Positions 47,913 through 57,066 are shown, counted from the first letter of the stretch. The stretch: DNA of 64,000 nt from Acidobacteria bacterium RIFCSPLOWO2_12_FULL_66_21 (GCA_001767455.1 MELC01000090.1:1-64000); one strand, 5' to 3'. The notes: a model not told the origin generated them from the sequence alone. A program made the numbers and translations.

Positions 47913-50270
47913 GTGATTGGCACCACTGTTCAGCATTATCGAATCGGCGAGCGTCTCGGCGCGGGAGGGATGGGAGAGGTCTATCGCGCCGAGGACCTCC
48001 GGCTCGGCCGTCCGGTGGCGCTCAAGTTCCTGCCGGCGGCGTTCAAGTCCGATCCCGAAAGCCGCGCGCGGCTGCTGAACGAGGCGAGGGCGGCCTCGCT
48101 GCTGCGATCCCCGAACATCGCCGTCACCTACGACATCGGGGAGCATGCCGGGGCGGACTTCATCGTCATGGAGTACGTGGACGGCGAGCTGCTGTCCGCG
48201 CGCGTCGCGAAAGGCGCGCTGCCCGTCCGTGAAGCCGTCGAAATAGGCATGCAGGTCGCCGACGCGCTCGACGAGGCACACGGCCGCGGGATCGTCCACC
48301 GCGACATCAAGAGCGCGAACCTGATCCGCACCGAGCGCGGGCTGGTGAAAGTGCTCGACTTCGGTCTCGCCAAGTTCGTCTCCGGCCCCGGGTTCGAGGC
48401 GACGCACGGGCAGATGACGATGGCGGGGATGGTGGTTGGGACGGTGTCGTACATGGCGCCGGAACAGGCGCTCGGCAGGCCCGTCGATCACCGCGCGGAC
48501 CTGTTTTCGCTGGGGGTCGTGCTCTTCGAGTTGATCACGGGGCGGGTGCCGTTCGAGGGAGCCGCGCCCATCGAGATCATCGACCACATCCTCCACCAGG
48601 CACCGCCGGCGCCGTCGAGCCTCGCCGCCGGCGTGCCGCCGGCGCTCGACGCCGTGACCGTGCGCGCGCTCGAGAAGGACGCCGCGTTCCGGTATCAGTC
48701 CGCGCGCGAGATGCACCGCGACCTGCGGATGGTCGCGGACGCGCTCGACGCGTTGCCGCGCGCCGAGTCGAGCCGGCTCATCGCCGCGCCGATCGGGAAG
48801 CGCGCCGGCGACGCGGTCGCCGTGATGACGTTCGCGAACATCACGCGCGAGCCCTCGGACGACTGGATCGGCACCGGCATCGCCGAGACCGTCAGCTCCG
48901 ACCTGAAGAACGTGCACGGCCTGACCGTGATCGGCCGCGCGCGGGTGTTCGACGCGGTCCGGAACCTCAGCACGGGGGCCCACATCAACGACTCCCTCGC
49001 GATCGAGATCGGCCGCCGGCTCGGCGCCGCGTGGGTTGTGGTCGGCGGCTTCCAGCGCATGGGGGAGTCGGTCCGTATCACCGCGAACGTCGTCGAGGTC
49101 GGCACCGGCGAGCTGCTCCGGACGGTCAAGGTGGACGGCCGGATCGACGACATCTTCGCGCTGCAGGACAAGATCGTCTACGAGCTGACGCAGGGCTTGC
49201 ATCTCGATCTGCGCGGGACAGAGGTCGCGGGCATCGAGCGGCGCGAGACGCGCTCGGTGGAGGCGTACGAGGCCTACGCGCGCGGGATGATGAGCCTTCG
49301 GCAGGCGACCCGCGATTCGATCGATCGGGCGATCGCGCTCTTCGAGACGGCAACGCGGCACGACCCGGAATACGCCATTGCGTGGGCGGCGCTCGGCGGC
49401 GCGTACGGCACCAAGGGGAACTTCCTCACCATCCCGGACATGGTGCAAAAGGCGGTCGAGATCGAGCAGCGCGCGATTGCGCTCGATCCGAACCGGCCCG
49501 AGGCTCACATGTGGCTCGGCTCGTCGCTCATCGTCCTCGGCAGGATTGACGAAGCGATCGCCGCGAACCGCGAGGCGCTGCGGCTGGATCCCGGCAACGG
49601 GCAGGCGTACCAGGGGCTCGCCCGCGCGTACTGGGTCGGGAAGGGCGACTTCGCCGCCGCCATCCCGTATTTCGATCGCGCCATCGAGCTGAATCCGGAG
49701 GCGGGCTACTCGTACTTGCAGCTGGCGCTGTTGCTGGCCTGGGAGGGTCAGTACGCGCGCGCCGAGGAGGTCTGCCGCCGGGCCGTCGAGCTCCAGGAGC
49801 AGTTCATCTCGGGCAACACGGGGCTGCAAATCGTCGGCGCGCGGGCGCGGCTCGGGTACGTGTACTACCTCTTGGGGAAGTACGAGGAGGCGCTCCGCGA
49901 GTACGAGCGCGAGATGGTCTTCGTGGGATCGAGCAGCCACGCGCTGCGCGAGCGCACCATGATCGAGCTGAACGTCAAGGCCGGCGCCGCGTATCTGCGG
50001 CAGGGCCAGGCCGAGGAAGCGCAACGCCGCTTCACCCGCGCGATCAAGTCGTTCGAGACGCGCGTTTCCGAGGGGGCCGACGATCCGTTCACGCGCTACT
50101 ACGCCGCGTGCGCGTACGCGCTCGGCGGCGACCGCGACCGCGCGCTCGATTCGCTGGAACGGGTCGGGGCGCGGCTGCCGGCCCTGACGGCCGCGCGCGC
50201 CAGCCGCGACATTGATCTCGAGTCGCTTCGCGGCGATCCGAGGTTCGAGCGCATATGTACGATGTCGTGA
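47913..50270 (+). CDS. Ser/Thr protein kinase with TolB-like domain and TPR repeats
   Basis: A 785-residue protein. The kinase domain (about residues 8-275) has LGAGGMGEVYRA, VALKFL, HRDIKSANLI, VLDFGLAKF and YMAPEQALG. A TolB-like/FlgO-like domain (about 295-430; VAVMTFANITREPSDDWIGTGI) and several TPRs (about 440-760) follow. No membrane helix is obvious, so it is likely cytosolic. The GTG at 47913 is preferred; the ATG at 47844 would add 23 residues and run into the divergent gene's start. It overlaps the flavoenzyme gene by 16 bases. Confidence 0.9.
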   Translation: MIGTTVQHYRIGERLGAGGMGEVYRAEDLRLGRPVALKFLPAAFKSDPESRARLLNEARAASLLRSPNIAVTYDIGEHAGADFIVMEYVDGELLSARVAKGALPVREAVEIGMQVADALDEAHGRGIVHRDIKSANLIRTERGLVKVLDFGLAKFVSGPGFEATHGQMTMAGMVVGTVSYMAPEQALGRPVDHRADLFSLGVVLFELITGRVPFEGAAPIEIIDHILHQAPPAPSSLAAGVPPALDAVTVRALEKDAAFRYQSAREMHRDLRMVADALDALPRAESSRLIAAPIGKRAGDAVAVMTFANITREPSDDWIGTGIAETVSSDLKNVHGLTVIGRARVFDAVRNLSTGAHINDSLAIEIGRRLGAAWVVVGGFQRMGESVRITANVVEVGTGELLRTVKVDGRIDDIFALQDKIVYELTQGLHLDLRGTEVAGIERRETRSVEAYEAYARGMMSLRQATRDSIDRAIALFETATRHDPEYAIAWAALGGAYGTKGNFLTIPDMVQKAVEIEQRAIALDPNRPEAHMWLGSSLIVLGRIDEAIAANREALRLDPGNGQAYQGLARAYWVGKGDFAAAIPYFDRAIELNPEAGYSYLQLALLLAWEGQYARAEEVCRRAVELQEQFISGNTGLQIVGARARLGYVYYLLGKYEEALREYEREMVFVGSSSHALRERTMIELNVKAGAAYLRQGQAEEAQRRFTRAIKSFETRVSEGADDPFTRYYAACAYALGGDRDRALDSLERVGARLPALTAARASRDIDLESLRGDPRFERICTMS

Positions 50271-51157
50271 TCGTCGGCGGCGGTCCCGCGGGGCTGAGCG
50301 CGGCGTTGATGCTCGGACGCTGCCGCCGCGCTGTGCTCTTGTGCGACACCGGGCACCCTCGAAACGAGGCCTCCCATGCGCTTCACGGGTACCTCACGCG
50401 CGACGGCATGAATCCGCACGAGTTCCTCGCGTCGGGGCGACGGGAATTGCGGCAGTACGAGACGGTGACGGTCCGCGATGTGGCAGTCGTGGCGGCCGAG
50501 TGCGGGGCGGACAGCCGTTTCGAGGTGACGCTTGCCGGGGGCGAGTCCGTGCACGCGCGCAAGCTGCTGGTCGCGACCGGAGTACGGGACGAGGTTCCGC
50601 CCCTCGAGGGAATCGAGGACTTGTACGGGCGCAGCATCTTCCACTGCCCATACTGCGACGGGTGGGAGGTCCGCGATGCGCCGCTCGCGATCTACGGCCG
50701 CGGCGAGCGCGGCCTCGGCCTCTCACTCGAGCTGACGGTCTGGAGCCGCGACCTCGTGTTGTGCACCGACGGCGAGGCGGAGATAGACGCGGAGGGGTGC
50801 GCCCGGCTCCAGCGGAACGGCATCAACCTGCGCGAGGATCGCATCGCCCGGCTCGAAGGCCGCGATGGCATTCTCGAGCGGATCGTGTTCGCCGGCGGCG
50901 AGACGCTGCCGCGCCGCGCCCTGTTCTTCACGACCGGTCAGTATCAGCAGTCTCCGCTCGCGATCCGCCTGGGCTGCGACTTCAACGACAAGGGCACGGT
51001 GCGCACGGGCAAGTACGAGACCACGCACCTCAAAGGGTTGTTCGTCGCGGGCGACGCCTCGCGCGCGGTGCAATGGGTGATCGTCGCGGCCGCGGAAGGC
51101 GCGGAGGCCGCCTTCGCGATCAACACCGATCTGATCAAAGAAGATTTGCTCTCATAA
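50255..51157 (+). CDS. Thioredoxin-reductase-like FAD enzyme (GliT-like) with CPYC disulfide
   Basis: A 300-residue flavoprotein. FAD is bound through VIVGGGPAGLSAALMLGR and the C-terminal TTHLKGLFVAGDASRAVQW. The redox Cys pair is HCPYCDGWE instead of the CATC of thioredoxin reductases. The second Rossmann motif reads YGRGERGLGLSLEL and the HRRxxxR motif that grips the NADPH phosphate is missing. This points to dithiol oxidases of the GliT type or a reductase with another donor. It starts inside the kinase gene. Confidence 0.8.
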   Translation: MYDVVIVGGGPAGLSAALMLGRCRRAVLLCDTGHPRNEASHALHGYLTRDGMNPHEFLASGRRELRQYETVTVRDVAVVAAECGADSRFEVTLAGGESVHARKLLVATGVRDEVPPLEGIEDLYGRSIFHCPYCDGWEVRDAPLAIYGRGERGLGLSLELTVWSRDLVLCTDGEAEIDAEGCARLQRNGINLREDRIARLEGRDGILERIVFAGGETLPRRALFFTTGQYQQSPLAIRLGCDFNDKGTVRTGKYETTHLKGLFVAGDASRAVQWVIVAAAEGAEAAFAINTDLIKEDLLS

Positions 51158-51293
51158 CTCCAAACTACAAACCTCAAACTCCAAAGACACTCCAAACTTC
51201 AAAACTCCAAAAACTGCCAGTCTCAAACTTCAGACTTTGAAGTTTGAAGTTTGGAGTCTCTTTGGAGTCTGAAGTTTGGAATTTGGAGTTCTT
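51156..51293. repeat. Palindromic word array (ACTCCAAACT / AGTTTGGAGT) between convergent genes
   Basis: The left arm (51156-51216) has AACTCCAAACT and CTCAAACTCCAAAG units, the right arm (about 51231-51293) has GAAGTTTGGAGTCT units. The two arms could pair over much of their length and act as a two-way terminator between genes that end at 51157 and 51300. The vocabulary is the same as at 28115-28321. The first unit uses the last bases of the flavoenzyme TAA. Confidence 0.85.
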
Positions 51294-51299
51294 ACGTCC

Positions 51300-52271
51300 T
51301 CAGTTCAGAAACTCGCCTCGTTTCGGTATGTACAGACGCCACCGGGTCGCTGTCGAGAGTGTGCGGAGAGCGTCCTCGGCGCCGCCACCCTGCGCCGTCA
51401 CCGTGGCGGTCCACACGGGATCGGTTCCACCGCGATCGATCTGCACCCAGTAATCGGTGCCGGCAACCGACGCGACTCCGTTGTCGAGCCGGATATCAGG
51501 AAGAGCCGAGCGCAGCCGGGCATCCACCTCTGCCATCGATCCCAGGGGAGGCGCGTGCTCGACGGCGGCGGGCGTCGCCGACCTCTCGAGGTTCAGCAGC
51601 AGCATCGGCGGCAGGGCGACCGGGGCAGCGATCGGGGCAGCGATCGAGGCGGCGACCGGGGCTGCCACCGCACGCCGCCGCCGGCGCAGGATCAGTACGG
51701 CGAAACCAAGGAACGCGACCGCGCCCGCGCCTGTTTCGGCCGCCGGCACGACCATGCGCGGCCGTGCGTGAAGATCGATCACCACGTACCCGCTGGCCAG
51801 CGGGGCCCCGAGGCTCGCGAGCGTCCGGCGCGCCCGCAGGACTTCGATGAGGCCCCCGCGCGCGTATCCCTCCACTTCCCGCGACGCTCTCAAGATCGAG
51901 ACGATGCGCAGCATGGCGACGATGAAGGCCTCCTGATCGGGCTGGCCGCCAGGGCCAATCGCGCTTCGCGCGACGGCCAGCGCCTCCGGATCCCTTGTCG
52001 CCGCCACGAGCGGGGCGGGCACGGTCTTCGGCTGGCTGGCGGGACGCACGGAAAAAAACAGCTCCGTCATCTGGCCGCGCCATTCGCGATATCCCGGGTT
52101 GAGATAGTCCAGCTCGCAGCCTGTCACGCGCAGCCACAACGCGCGGGGCGGCTGGCGCGCCAGTTCCTCGCACGTCACCGCGACCTGCTGCCGGCTGCGC
52201 GCCACGCCGTAGAGTCCCTGGCCTCCGAGGGCAAGAAGCGGCACACCGACAGCTAACAACACGAATCTCAT
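51300..52271 (-). CDS. Membrane protein of unknown function with two helices
   Basis: A 323-residue protein. One helix is at the N-terminus (about residues 3-22), the next at about 189-207 followed by RRRRR, which puts the region between them outside the cytoplasm. The outer domain has ELDYLNPGYREWRGQMTELFF and RTLASLGAPLASGYVVIDL. A short imperfect Ala-rich tandem repeat (about 212-232, with VAASIAAPIAAPVA) precedes the cytoplasmic tail. I recognise no family. ATG 52271 is preferred to 52346 because it opens on the helix. Confidence 0.6.
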   Translation of the reverse strand: MRFVLLAVGVPLLALGGQGLYGVARSRQQVAVTCEELARQPPRALWLRVTGCELDYLNPGYREWRGQMTELFFSVRPASQPKTVPAPLVAATRDPEALAVARSAIGPGGQPDQEAFIVAMLRIVSILRASREVEGYARGGLIEVLRARRTLASLGAPLASGYVVIDLHARPRMVVPAAETGAGAVAFLGFAVLILRRRRRAVAAPVAASIAAPIAAPVALPPMLLLNLERSATPAAVEHAPPLGSMAEVDARLRSALPDIRLDNGVASVAGTDYWVQIDRGGTDPVWTATVTAQGGGAEDALRTLSTATRWRLYIPKRGEFLN

Positions 52272-52370
52272 CGTCGCAGCTCGTGGGGCGAGTATTAATC
52301 CATCGCCGGTCGTGATAATTGTCTGATCAGGTAATGCGCGGCGCAAGCCGGCACCCGTTGGGATTCATGA

Positions 52371-52434
52371 GGTGGCGAATTGGTGGACTGGTGAGTTCGT
52401 GAATTCACCAACTCACGAATTCACCAACTTACTA
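52371..52434. repeat. Palindromic word array (TGAATTCACCAA) before the YHS gene
   Basis: GTGAGTTCGTGAATTC and CACCAACTCACGAATTCACC form a hairpin with several register options. It ends 14 bases before the YHS start codon. The AATTCACCAA word is shared with 20415-20445. Confidence 0.8.
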
Positions 52435-52448
52435 ATCGGGAGGACACA

Positions 52449-52601
52449 ATGAGCAAGGACCCTGTGTGCGGCATGATGGTCGACGAGAAGACCGCCGCCG
52501 GCAAGAGCGAATACAACGGCCAGACCTACTACTTCTGTGCGCCCGTGTGCAAGACGAAGTTCGATCAGGATCCGCAGAAGTACATCGACAAAGACAAGTA
52601 A
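52449..52601 (+). CDS. 50-residue YHS-domain protein
   Basis: A complete small protein, MSKDPVCGMMVDEKTAAG and onward to YIDKDK, with the full YHS pattern: DPVCGMMV, then YNGQTYYFCAPVCKTKF (three Cys residues that can bind metal). YHS domains occur in copper- and other heavy-metal-handling proteins and may act as metal chaperones or sensors when alone. GGAGGAC lies 6 bases before the ATG. It is flanked on each side by a palindromic word array, so it is an isolated one-gene unit. Confidence 0.9.
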   Translation: MSKDPVCGMMVDEKTAAGKSEYNGQTYYFCAPVCKTKFDQDPQKYIDKDK

Positions 52602-52605
52602 TCCT

Positions 52606-52671
52606 GTCGTTGCTCGTTGCTCGTGGTTCGATCCCTACGAGTAACGAGCCACGAGTAACGAACCACGACTA
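52606..52671. repeat. Palindromic word array (GTTGCTC / GAGTAAC) after the YHS gene
   Basis: GTCGTTGCTCGTTGCTCGTG pairs with ACGAGTAACGAACCACGAC across a short centre. It separates the convergent YHS and FAD-oxidase genes and contains the TAG stop (52669-52671, minus strand) of the latter. The words match 37257-37322 in the act operon. Confidence 0.8.
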
Positions 52672-54288
52672 CGTGCACCGATCGAATATCACCCCGGGCG
52701 CGAGCTTCCACTGCGGATCGAGCGCGCGCTTGACGGCGCGCATCTCCTCGATGCCCTCGTCGCCGTAGAGCTGCCGGAGCAGTGTCTGCTTGGTCGGGTT
52801 GCGCCCGACGCCGTGCTCGGCGAGCGGGCAGCCGCCGAGGCGCGCGACCTCGCGGCCGAACTCCAGAATCGCTTCCTTTCCGCGCACCACGTCGTCGTAC
52901 GAGCGCGGGATCACGTTCGGGTGGACGTTGCCATCCGAGATGTGTCCCCAGACGGCGTAATCCAGTCCGCGCGAATCGAAGCCGCGCCGGTAGGCCGCCA
53001 TCATGTCGGCGAAACGCTCCACCGGCACGACCATGTCGGCGGCGGTCTTCTCGATCCGCGCATCGATGTCTCGCTTGGCGGCGCCGACGCGCGCGTTCAC
53101 GCCGGAAGGGACCGCCTCTCGAATCGCGATGAGCTGCTCCATGCGGCGATGGTCTCCCGGCATCGCAAGCTCCGTCGTGTCCAGCAGGCGCAGCTTGTCC
53201 AGCAGCCGGCAGAACCGGACGAGCGGCGTGTCGCGCGTGCCGTCGAGCGCGCCGCCGATCTGCGCGTACGCGGCCGCCGCGTCGGTCCCGGCGGGCAGCT
53301 CGAGGCGCACCAGCAGCGCGACGGCCGTCCCGCGCGGAAACGAGACGCTGTTGCGCGCGTCGGCGCCGTCCTCGCAGACGATCTGGATGGATCGGCGGTC
53401 CATGTCCTCGATGGCCGACGCGTCGATGCCGGCCGGATCGGCCGTGCGCCAGGTGTCGTGCGACGCGGCACGCAGCGCGAGCACCGCGTCTATCGCCTGC
53501 GCCTCCGACCCGCACGGCACGAGGGCGAGCGCCGTCTGCGGCGCGCGGGTGACGATCCGGAACGTGATGCGGGTGACGATCCCGAGCGTGCCTTCCGATC
53601 CGATGAAGAGATCGATGAGATCCATGCCCGGCTGGGCGTGGTAACCAGCCGATCGCTTCGCCACCGGCGGCATCACGTAGGTCGGTACCGGGACGGTGAG
53701 ACGCCCGCTCCGCGCGTCGATATGGAGCCGGCCGTTGCGCGCGCGCTCGGCGCCGCGGCGGATCTCGAGGACGGCGCCGTCCGCGAGGACGACGGTCAGC
53801 GCCTCGACCCAGTCGCGCGTGCTCCCGTACTTGAACGTGGCGGCGCCCGCCGCGTTGGTCGACACGATCCCTCCGGCGCAGGCGCCGGTAAAGGTCGGCG
53901 CGGGCGGAAACCAGGCGCCCGCGCGCGCGAGATGCTCCTGCATCTCCGCGATGGTGATTCCCGCTTCGACGGTGACGCGGGACGAGGTGAGCTCGACGAC
54001 CCGGTTCATCTTCGAGGTCGCCAGAATCAGCTCACCCATCGGCGTCGCGCCCCCGGTCACGGATGACTGGGCGCCGATCGGCAGGACGGCCGGGGCCCCC
54101 CTGACAATGTCCGCGACCTCCTCCGTCGTGCGTGGAAACACGACTCCCGCGGCGTGGCCGCCTGGAAAATGGGCGGCGTCTTCAAGGTATGTGTCAGTTG
54201 ACGGTTGATGGTCTTCGGTCACAGATGCCGGCTGGTTTTTGGAATCATCGCACATTGGGAGGCAACCCTGAAGGGAGGGCTGGTCCAT
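52669..54288 (-). CDS. FAD-linked oxidase (GlcD / D-lactate dehydrogenase type)
   Basis: A 539-residue flavoenzyme of the VAO/PCMH family. The FAD-binding part has FPRTTEEVADIV, PIGAQSSVTGGATPMGELIL and the ACAGGIVSTNAAGAATFKYGS segment; LFIGSEGTLGIVTRITFRI marks the end of the PCMH domain. The C-terminal cap contains the metal/substrate region WGHISDGNVHPNVIPR and the closing EHGVGRNPTKQTLL. It should oxidise a 2-hydroxy acid such as glycolate or D-lactate. No iron-sulfur partner is adjacent. The start is uncertain: ATG 54288 or 54255; neither has a clear ribosome site. Confidence 0.88.
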   Translation of the reverse strand: MDQPSLQGCLPMCDDSKNQPASVTEDHQPSTDTYLEDAAHFPGGHAAGVVFPRTTEEVADIVRGAPAVLPIGAQSSVTGGATPMGELILATSKMNRVVELTSSRVTVEAGITIAEMQEHLARAGAWFPPAPTFTGACAGGIVSTNAAGAATFKYGSTRDWVEALTVVLADGAVLEIRRGAERARNGRLHIDARSGRLTVPVPTYVMPPVAKRSAGYHAQPGMDLIDLFIGSEGTLGIVTRITFRIVTRAPQTALALVPCGSEAQAIDAVLALRAASHDTWRTADPAGIDASAIEDMDRRSIQIVCEDGADARNSVSFPRGTAVALLVRLELPAGTDAAAAYAQIGGALDGTRDTPLVRFCRLLDKLRLLDTTELAMPGDHRRMEQLIAIREAVPSGVNARVGAAKRDIDARIEKTAADMVVPVERFADMMAAYRRGFDSRGLDYAVWGHISDGNVHPNVIPRSYDDVVRGKEAILEFGREVARLGGCPLAEHGVGRNPTKQTLLRQLYGDEGIEEMRAVKRALDPQWKLAPGVIFDRCT

Positions 54289-54961
54289 TAAACGTGACCG
54301 GCTCGCGAAGGGCGCGTCGGCAACACTGCCTGTCCGCGGCCGACTTCCGCAGACCGGGAAAGTGGCCGCCGCTCATACCCGTCCGCTCCCGCGCCGACTA
54401 CGGATGCGGTTGGCCGTCACATGTCAGGCGCACCGATGCACCGGTGGTGGCTCGGCTCGACGCGGATCACACGATGCGAAGTCGGCGCGCGGAATCGCGG
54501 CGCCCACCTTCCGGCTGCGCGGCGCGTCGGTCCGCTCCAACGGCCGCGGTCAGTCAGTGTCGCCGCCACGCCAAGGAGAGCCGCTGAGGAGCCGGACCGC
54601 GCGACGGGGCCACGTCAGGGCCGCAGCGCGATGCGGCCAGCGCGAGGCGTCAGTTCGAAAACCGCACCGCAGGCGGTCCGATCCGCGCAGGCGCTCTTTC
54701 GTCCCTGGTGATCGGACTACCATGTTGCCCAACCGATTCTTTACCGGCCCGCGAGCAACCCCAGCCGGCCCGCCTTCGCTCGCGATCGATGCGGGCGAGC
54801 TACGGCGAGGTCTCGCCGTAGCCTTCGGCGGAGGCGGAAGCGGGACCGTCAGGCACGCGCCGGAGGTGCGGTTGTCCGCGCGTCCGGCCGAGGCGCGGCG
54901 GCCCTGATGTGGCCTCGTCGCGGGACAGGCCAAACACACACGACTGACATATCATCGCTAA
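54289..54961. other. Intergenic region with palindromes, no supported gene
   Basis: This 673-base gap separates the divergent FAD-oxidase gene and the ligase operon. Its short open frames are Arg-rich in every reading and show no family. It contains a double hairpin near 54770-54838. TATCAT at 54950-54955 is a possible -10 for the ligase operon; since it is only 7 bases before the ATG and no ribosome site is seen, that transcript may be leaderless. Confidence 0.55.
54799..54822. repeat. Perfect hairpin GCTACGGCGAG / CTCGCCGTAGC
   Basis: An 11-bp perfect stem with a two-base loop. GCTCGC/GCGAGC pairings just to the left extend it into a double hairpin of about 70 bases. I recall similar CTACGG/CCGTAG palindromes from other acidobacterial genomes, which suggests a dispersed element; this was not searched. 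Confidence 0.55.
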
Positions 54962-56074
54962 ATGGACCGTTTCACCGTCGGCGTGGAGGAGGAATTCCAG
55001 ATCGTCGACCCCGAGACGTGGGCGCTGCGGTCGCATGTCTCCGAGCTGATCGCCTCGAGCACGCCGACGCTCGGGCAGCAGATCAAGCGCGAGCTGCACC
55101 AGTCGATCGTCGAGGTCGGCACGAAAATCTGCGAGAACATCGGCGAGCTCCACGACGAGATCTTCCACGTCCGCCGCGAGCTGACCGAGAGCGCCGAACG
55201 GGTCGGCCTGGCGGTGGCGGCCGCGGGCACGCATCCCTTCTCCGACTGGAAGGACCAGGTCCTCTCCCCCGGTGACCGCTACGCCAGCATCGTCGAGGAA
55301 CTGCAGCAGCTGGCGCGGTCCCTGTTGATTTTCGGCTTGCACGTGCACGTGGCGGTCCCCGACCGCCAGACGGCCATCGACGTGATGACCGAGGCGCGCT
55401 ACTTCCTGCCCCATCTGCTCGCGCTGTCGACCAGCTCCCCGTTCTGGCTCGGCCGTGACACGGGCCTGAAGTCCTACCGGACGACCGTCTTTCGCCGCTT
55501 TCCGCGGACGGGCGTGCCCGACCGGTTCGACTCCTGGAGCGAATACGAGGAGTACGTGCAGATGCTCGTGGACCTGCACTGCATCGACGACGGGCGGAAG
55601 ATCTGGTGGGATGTGCGCCCGCACCCGGCCTTCGGCACGCTGGAGTTTCGCGTGTGCGACGTGCCCAGCCGTCCCGAGGAAGCCGTGATGCTGGCCGCCT
55701 TCGCGCAGGCGATTGTCGTCAAGCTTCACCGGCTTCGCGCGAAGAACCTCGGGTTCCGCGTGTATCGCCGCGCCCTGGTCGAAGAGAACAAGTGGCGGGC
55801 GGCGCGGTGGGGGCTCGACGGCAAGCTGATCGACTTTGGCCAGCGGGTCGAGGTCCCGATGCGCGAGCTGGCGCTGCAACTGCTGGAGTTCGTGGACGAC
55901 GTGGTGGACGAGCTCGGGAGCCGGGAGGCGGTGAACTACGTGCACACGGTGCTGAACGATGGCACGAGCGCCGATCGGCAGCTCGCGGTCTTCCGCGAGA
56001 CCGCGGATTTGCGCGCCGTCGTCCGCCACGTCGTGATGGAGACGAAGTCCGGCGCGCGGGGAGTTTCACGATGA
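54962..56074 (+). CDS. YbdK-type carboxylate-amine ligase (GCS2 family)
   Basis: A 370-residue enzyme of the glutamate-cysteine ligase 2 family. It opens with FTVGVEEEFQIVDPETWAL, the ATP/metal-binding signature, and has HQSIVEVGTKICENI, AAAGTHPFSDWKDQ, FGLHVHVAVPD and the C-terminal TLEFRVCDVPS. The family links an amino acid carboxylate to an amine with ATP. Stand-alone YbdK has weak gamma-glutamylcysteine ligase activity, but in operons with ATP-grasp enzymes it is expected to work on other substrates. It overlaps the next gene by four bases (ATGA). Confidence 0.92.
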   Translation: MDRFTVGVEEEFQIVDPETWALRSHVSELIASSTPTLGQQIKRELHQSIVEVGTKICENIGELHDEIFHVRRELTESAERVGLAVAAAGTHPFSDWKDQVLSPGDRYASIVEELQQLARSLLIFGLHVHVAVPDRQTAIDVMTEARYFLPHLLALSTSSPFWLGRDTGLKSYRTTVFRRFPRTGVPDRFDSWSEYEEYVQMLVDLHCIDDGRKIWWDVRPHPAFGTLEFRVCDVPSRPEEAVMLAAFAQAIVVKLHRLRAKNLGFRVYRRALVEENKWRAARWGLDGKLIDFGQRVEVPMRELALQLLEFVDDVVDELGSREAVNYVHTVLNDGTSADRQLAVFRETADLRAVVRHVVMETKSGARGVSR

Positions 56075-57066
56075 GCGCGCACCAGGTGGACAGGCGGGGG
56101 AAGATCGGGCTGCTGGTCGGCCGCGAGTACAGCTTTCCGCCCGCGTTCATCGCGCGGGTGAACGCGCTCGGCGCGCCGCACGGCCTGACCGCGGAGATGG
56201 TGACGCTCGGCGGCACGCGCATGGACCAGGAAGCCGAGTACCGCGTGATCGTCGATCGGATCTCGCATGAAGTGGAGTACTACCGCGGAGCGATGAAGCA
56301 GGCGGTGCTGCAGGGAACCTACGTCATCAACAACCCGTTCTGGTGGACCGCCGACGACAAGTACTTCAACTATGCCGTGATGGCGAAGCTCGGCTGCGCG
56401 ATCCCGAAGACGGTCCTGCTGCCGCAGAAGGGCTATCCCGCCGACATCGACCTGACGCCCGAATCGCTGCGCAACCTGCGATACCCGATCGATTGGGACG
56501 CCCTGCTCGACTACGTGGGCCGGCCCGCAATCCTGAAGCCGTACTCCGGCGGCGGATGGAAGCACGTCTACAAGGTCCATGACCGCCGCGAGCTGCTCGA
56601 GGCGTACGACACCACGTCGCCGTATTGCATGACGCTCCAGGAGTTCATCGACTTCGACAAGTACGTCCGGTGCTTCACGTTCGGCAAGACCGACATCACG
56701 CCGGTCGCCTACGATCCGCGCGAGCGCCGGTACATCGTCGATCACAGCTACCTGTCGCCTGCGCTCGGCGCGCGCGTCGTGCGCGACGCGCAGACCATCA
56801 ATCTCGCGCTCGGGTACGAGATGAACACGATCGAGTTCGCGATCGAAGACGGCGTGCCGTATGCCATCGACTACCTGAATCCGGCGCCGGACTTCGAACG
56901 GGACCGCATCACCGACTTCTACTTCGGTCACGTCGTCGAGAAGATGGCGGGGCTGGTCATCGATCGCGCCCTGAACGGCCATCCGGCGCAGTGCTGGCCG
57001 AGGTGGGAAGAGATGCTGGGCCTGGGCCCGGCGTCCGGGTTCACGGGCGGCCCGTCGAACCTGTGA
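56071..57066 (+). CDS. ATP-grasp ligase
   Basis: A 331-residue protein with ATP-grasp features: an N-terminal domain starting KIGLLVGREYSFPPAFIARV, the nucleotide-binding GRPAILKPYSGGGWKHVYKV with its Lys and Gly-rich loop, LQEFIDFDKYVRCFTFG, and the metal-binding acidic end TIEFAIEDGVPYAIDYLNPAPDFE. It probably joins an acyl-phosphate to an amine like RimK-type and related amidoligases. It is translationally coupled on both sides, to the YbdK-type ligase and the next ATP-grasp-like gene. Confidence 0.88.
   Translation: MSAHQVDRRGKIGLLVGREYSFPPAFIARVNALGAPHGLTAEMVTLGGTRMDQEAEYRVIVDRISHEVEYYRGAMKQAVLQGTYVINNPFWWTADDKYFNYAVMAKLGCAIPKTVLLPQKGYPADIDLTPESLRNLRYPIDWDALLDYVGRPAILKPYSGGGWKHVYKVHDRRELLEAYDTTSPYCMTLQEFIDFDKYVRCFTFGKTDITPVAYDPRERRYIVDHSYLSPALGARVVRDAQTINLALGYEMNTIEFAIEDGVPYAIDYLNPAPDFERDRITDFYFGHVVEKMAGLVIDRALNGHPAQCWPRWEEMLGLGPASGFTGGPSNL

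Noticed and set aside
47655-50024. 789-residue minus-strand open frame
   Set aside because: Antisense to the kinase-TPR gene, which has clear kinase motifs on the plus strand.
54362-54907. 181-residue plus-strand open frame in the large gap
   Set aside because: Arg-rich, no ribosome site, crosses the palindromes, and resembles no family.
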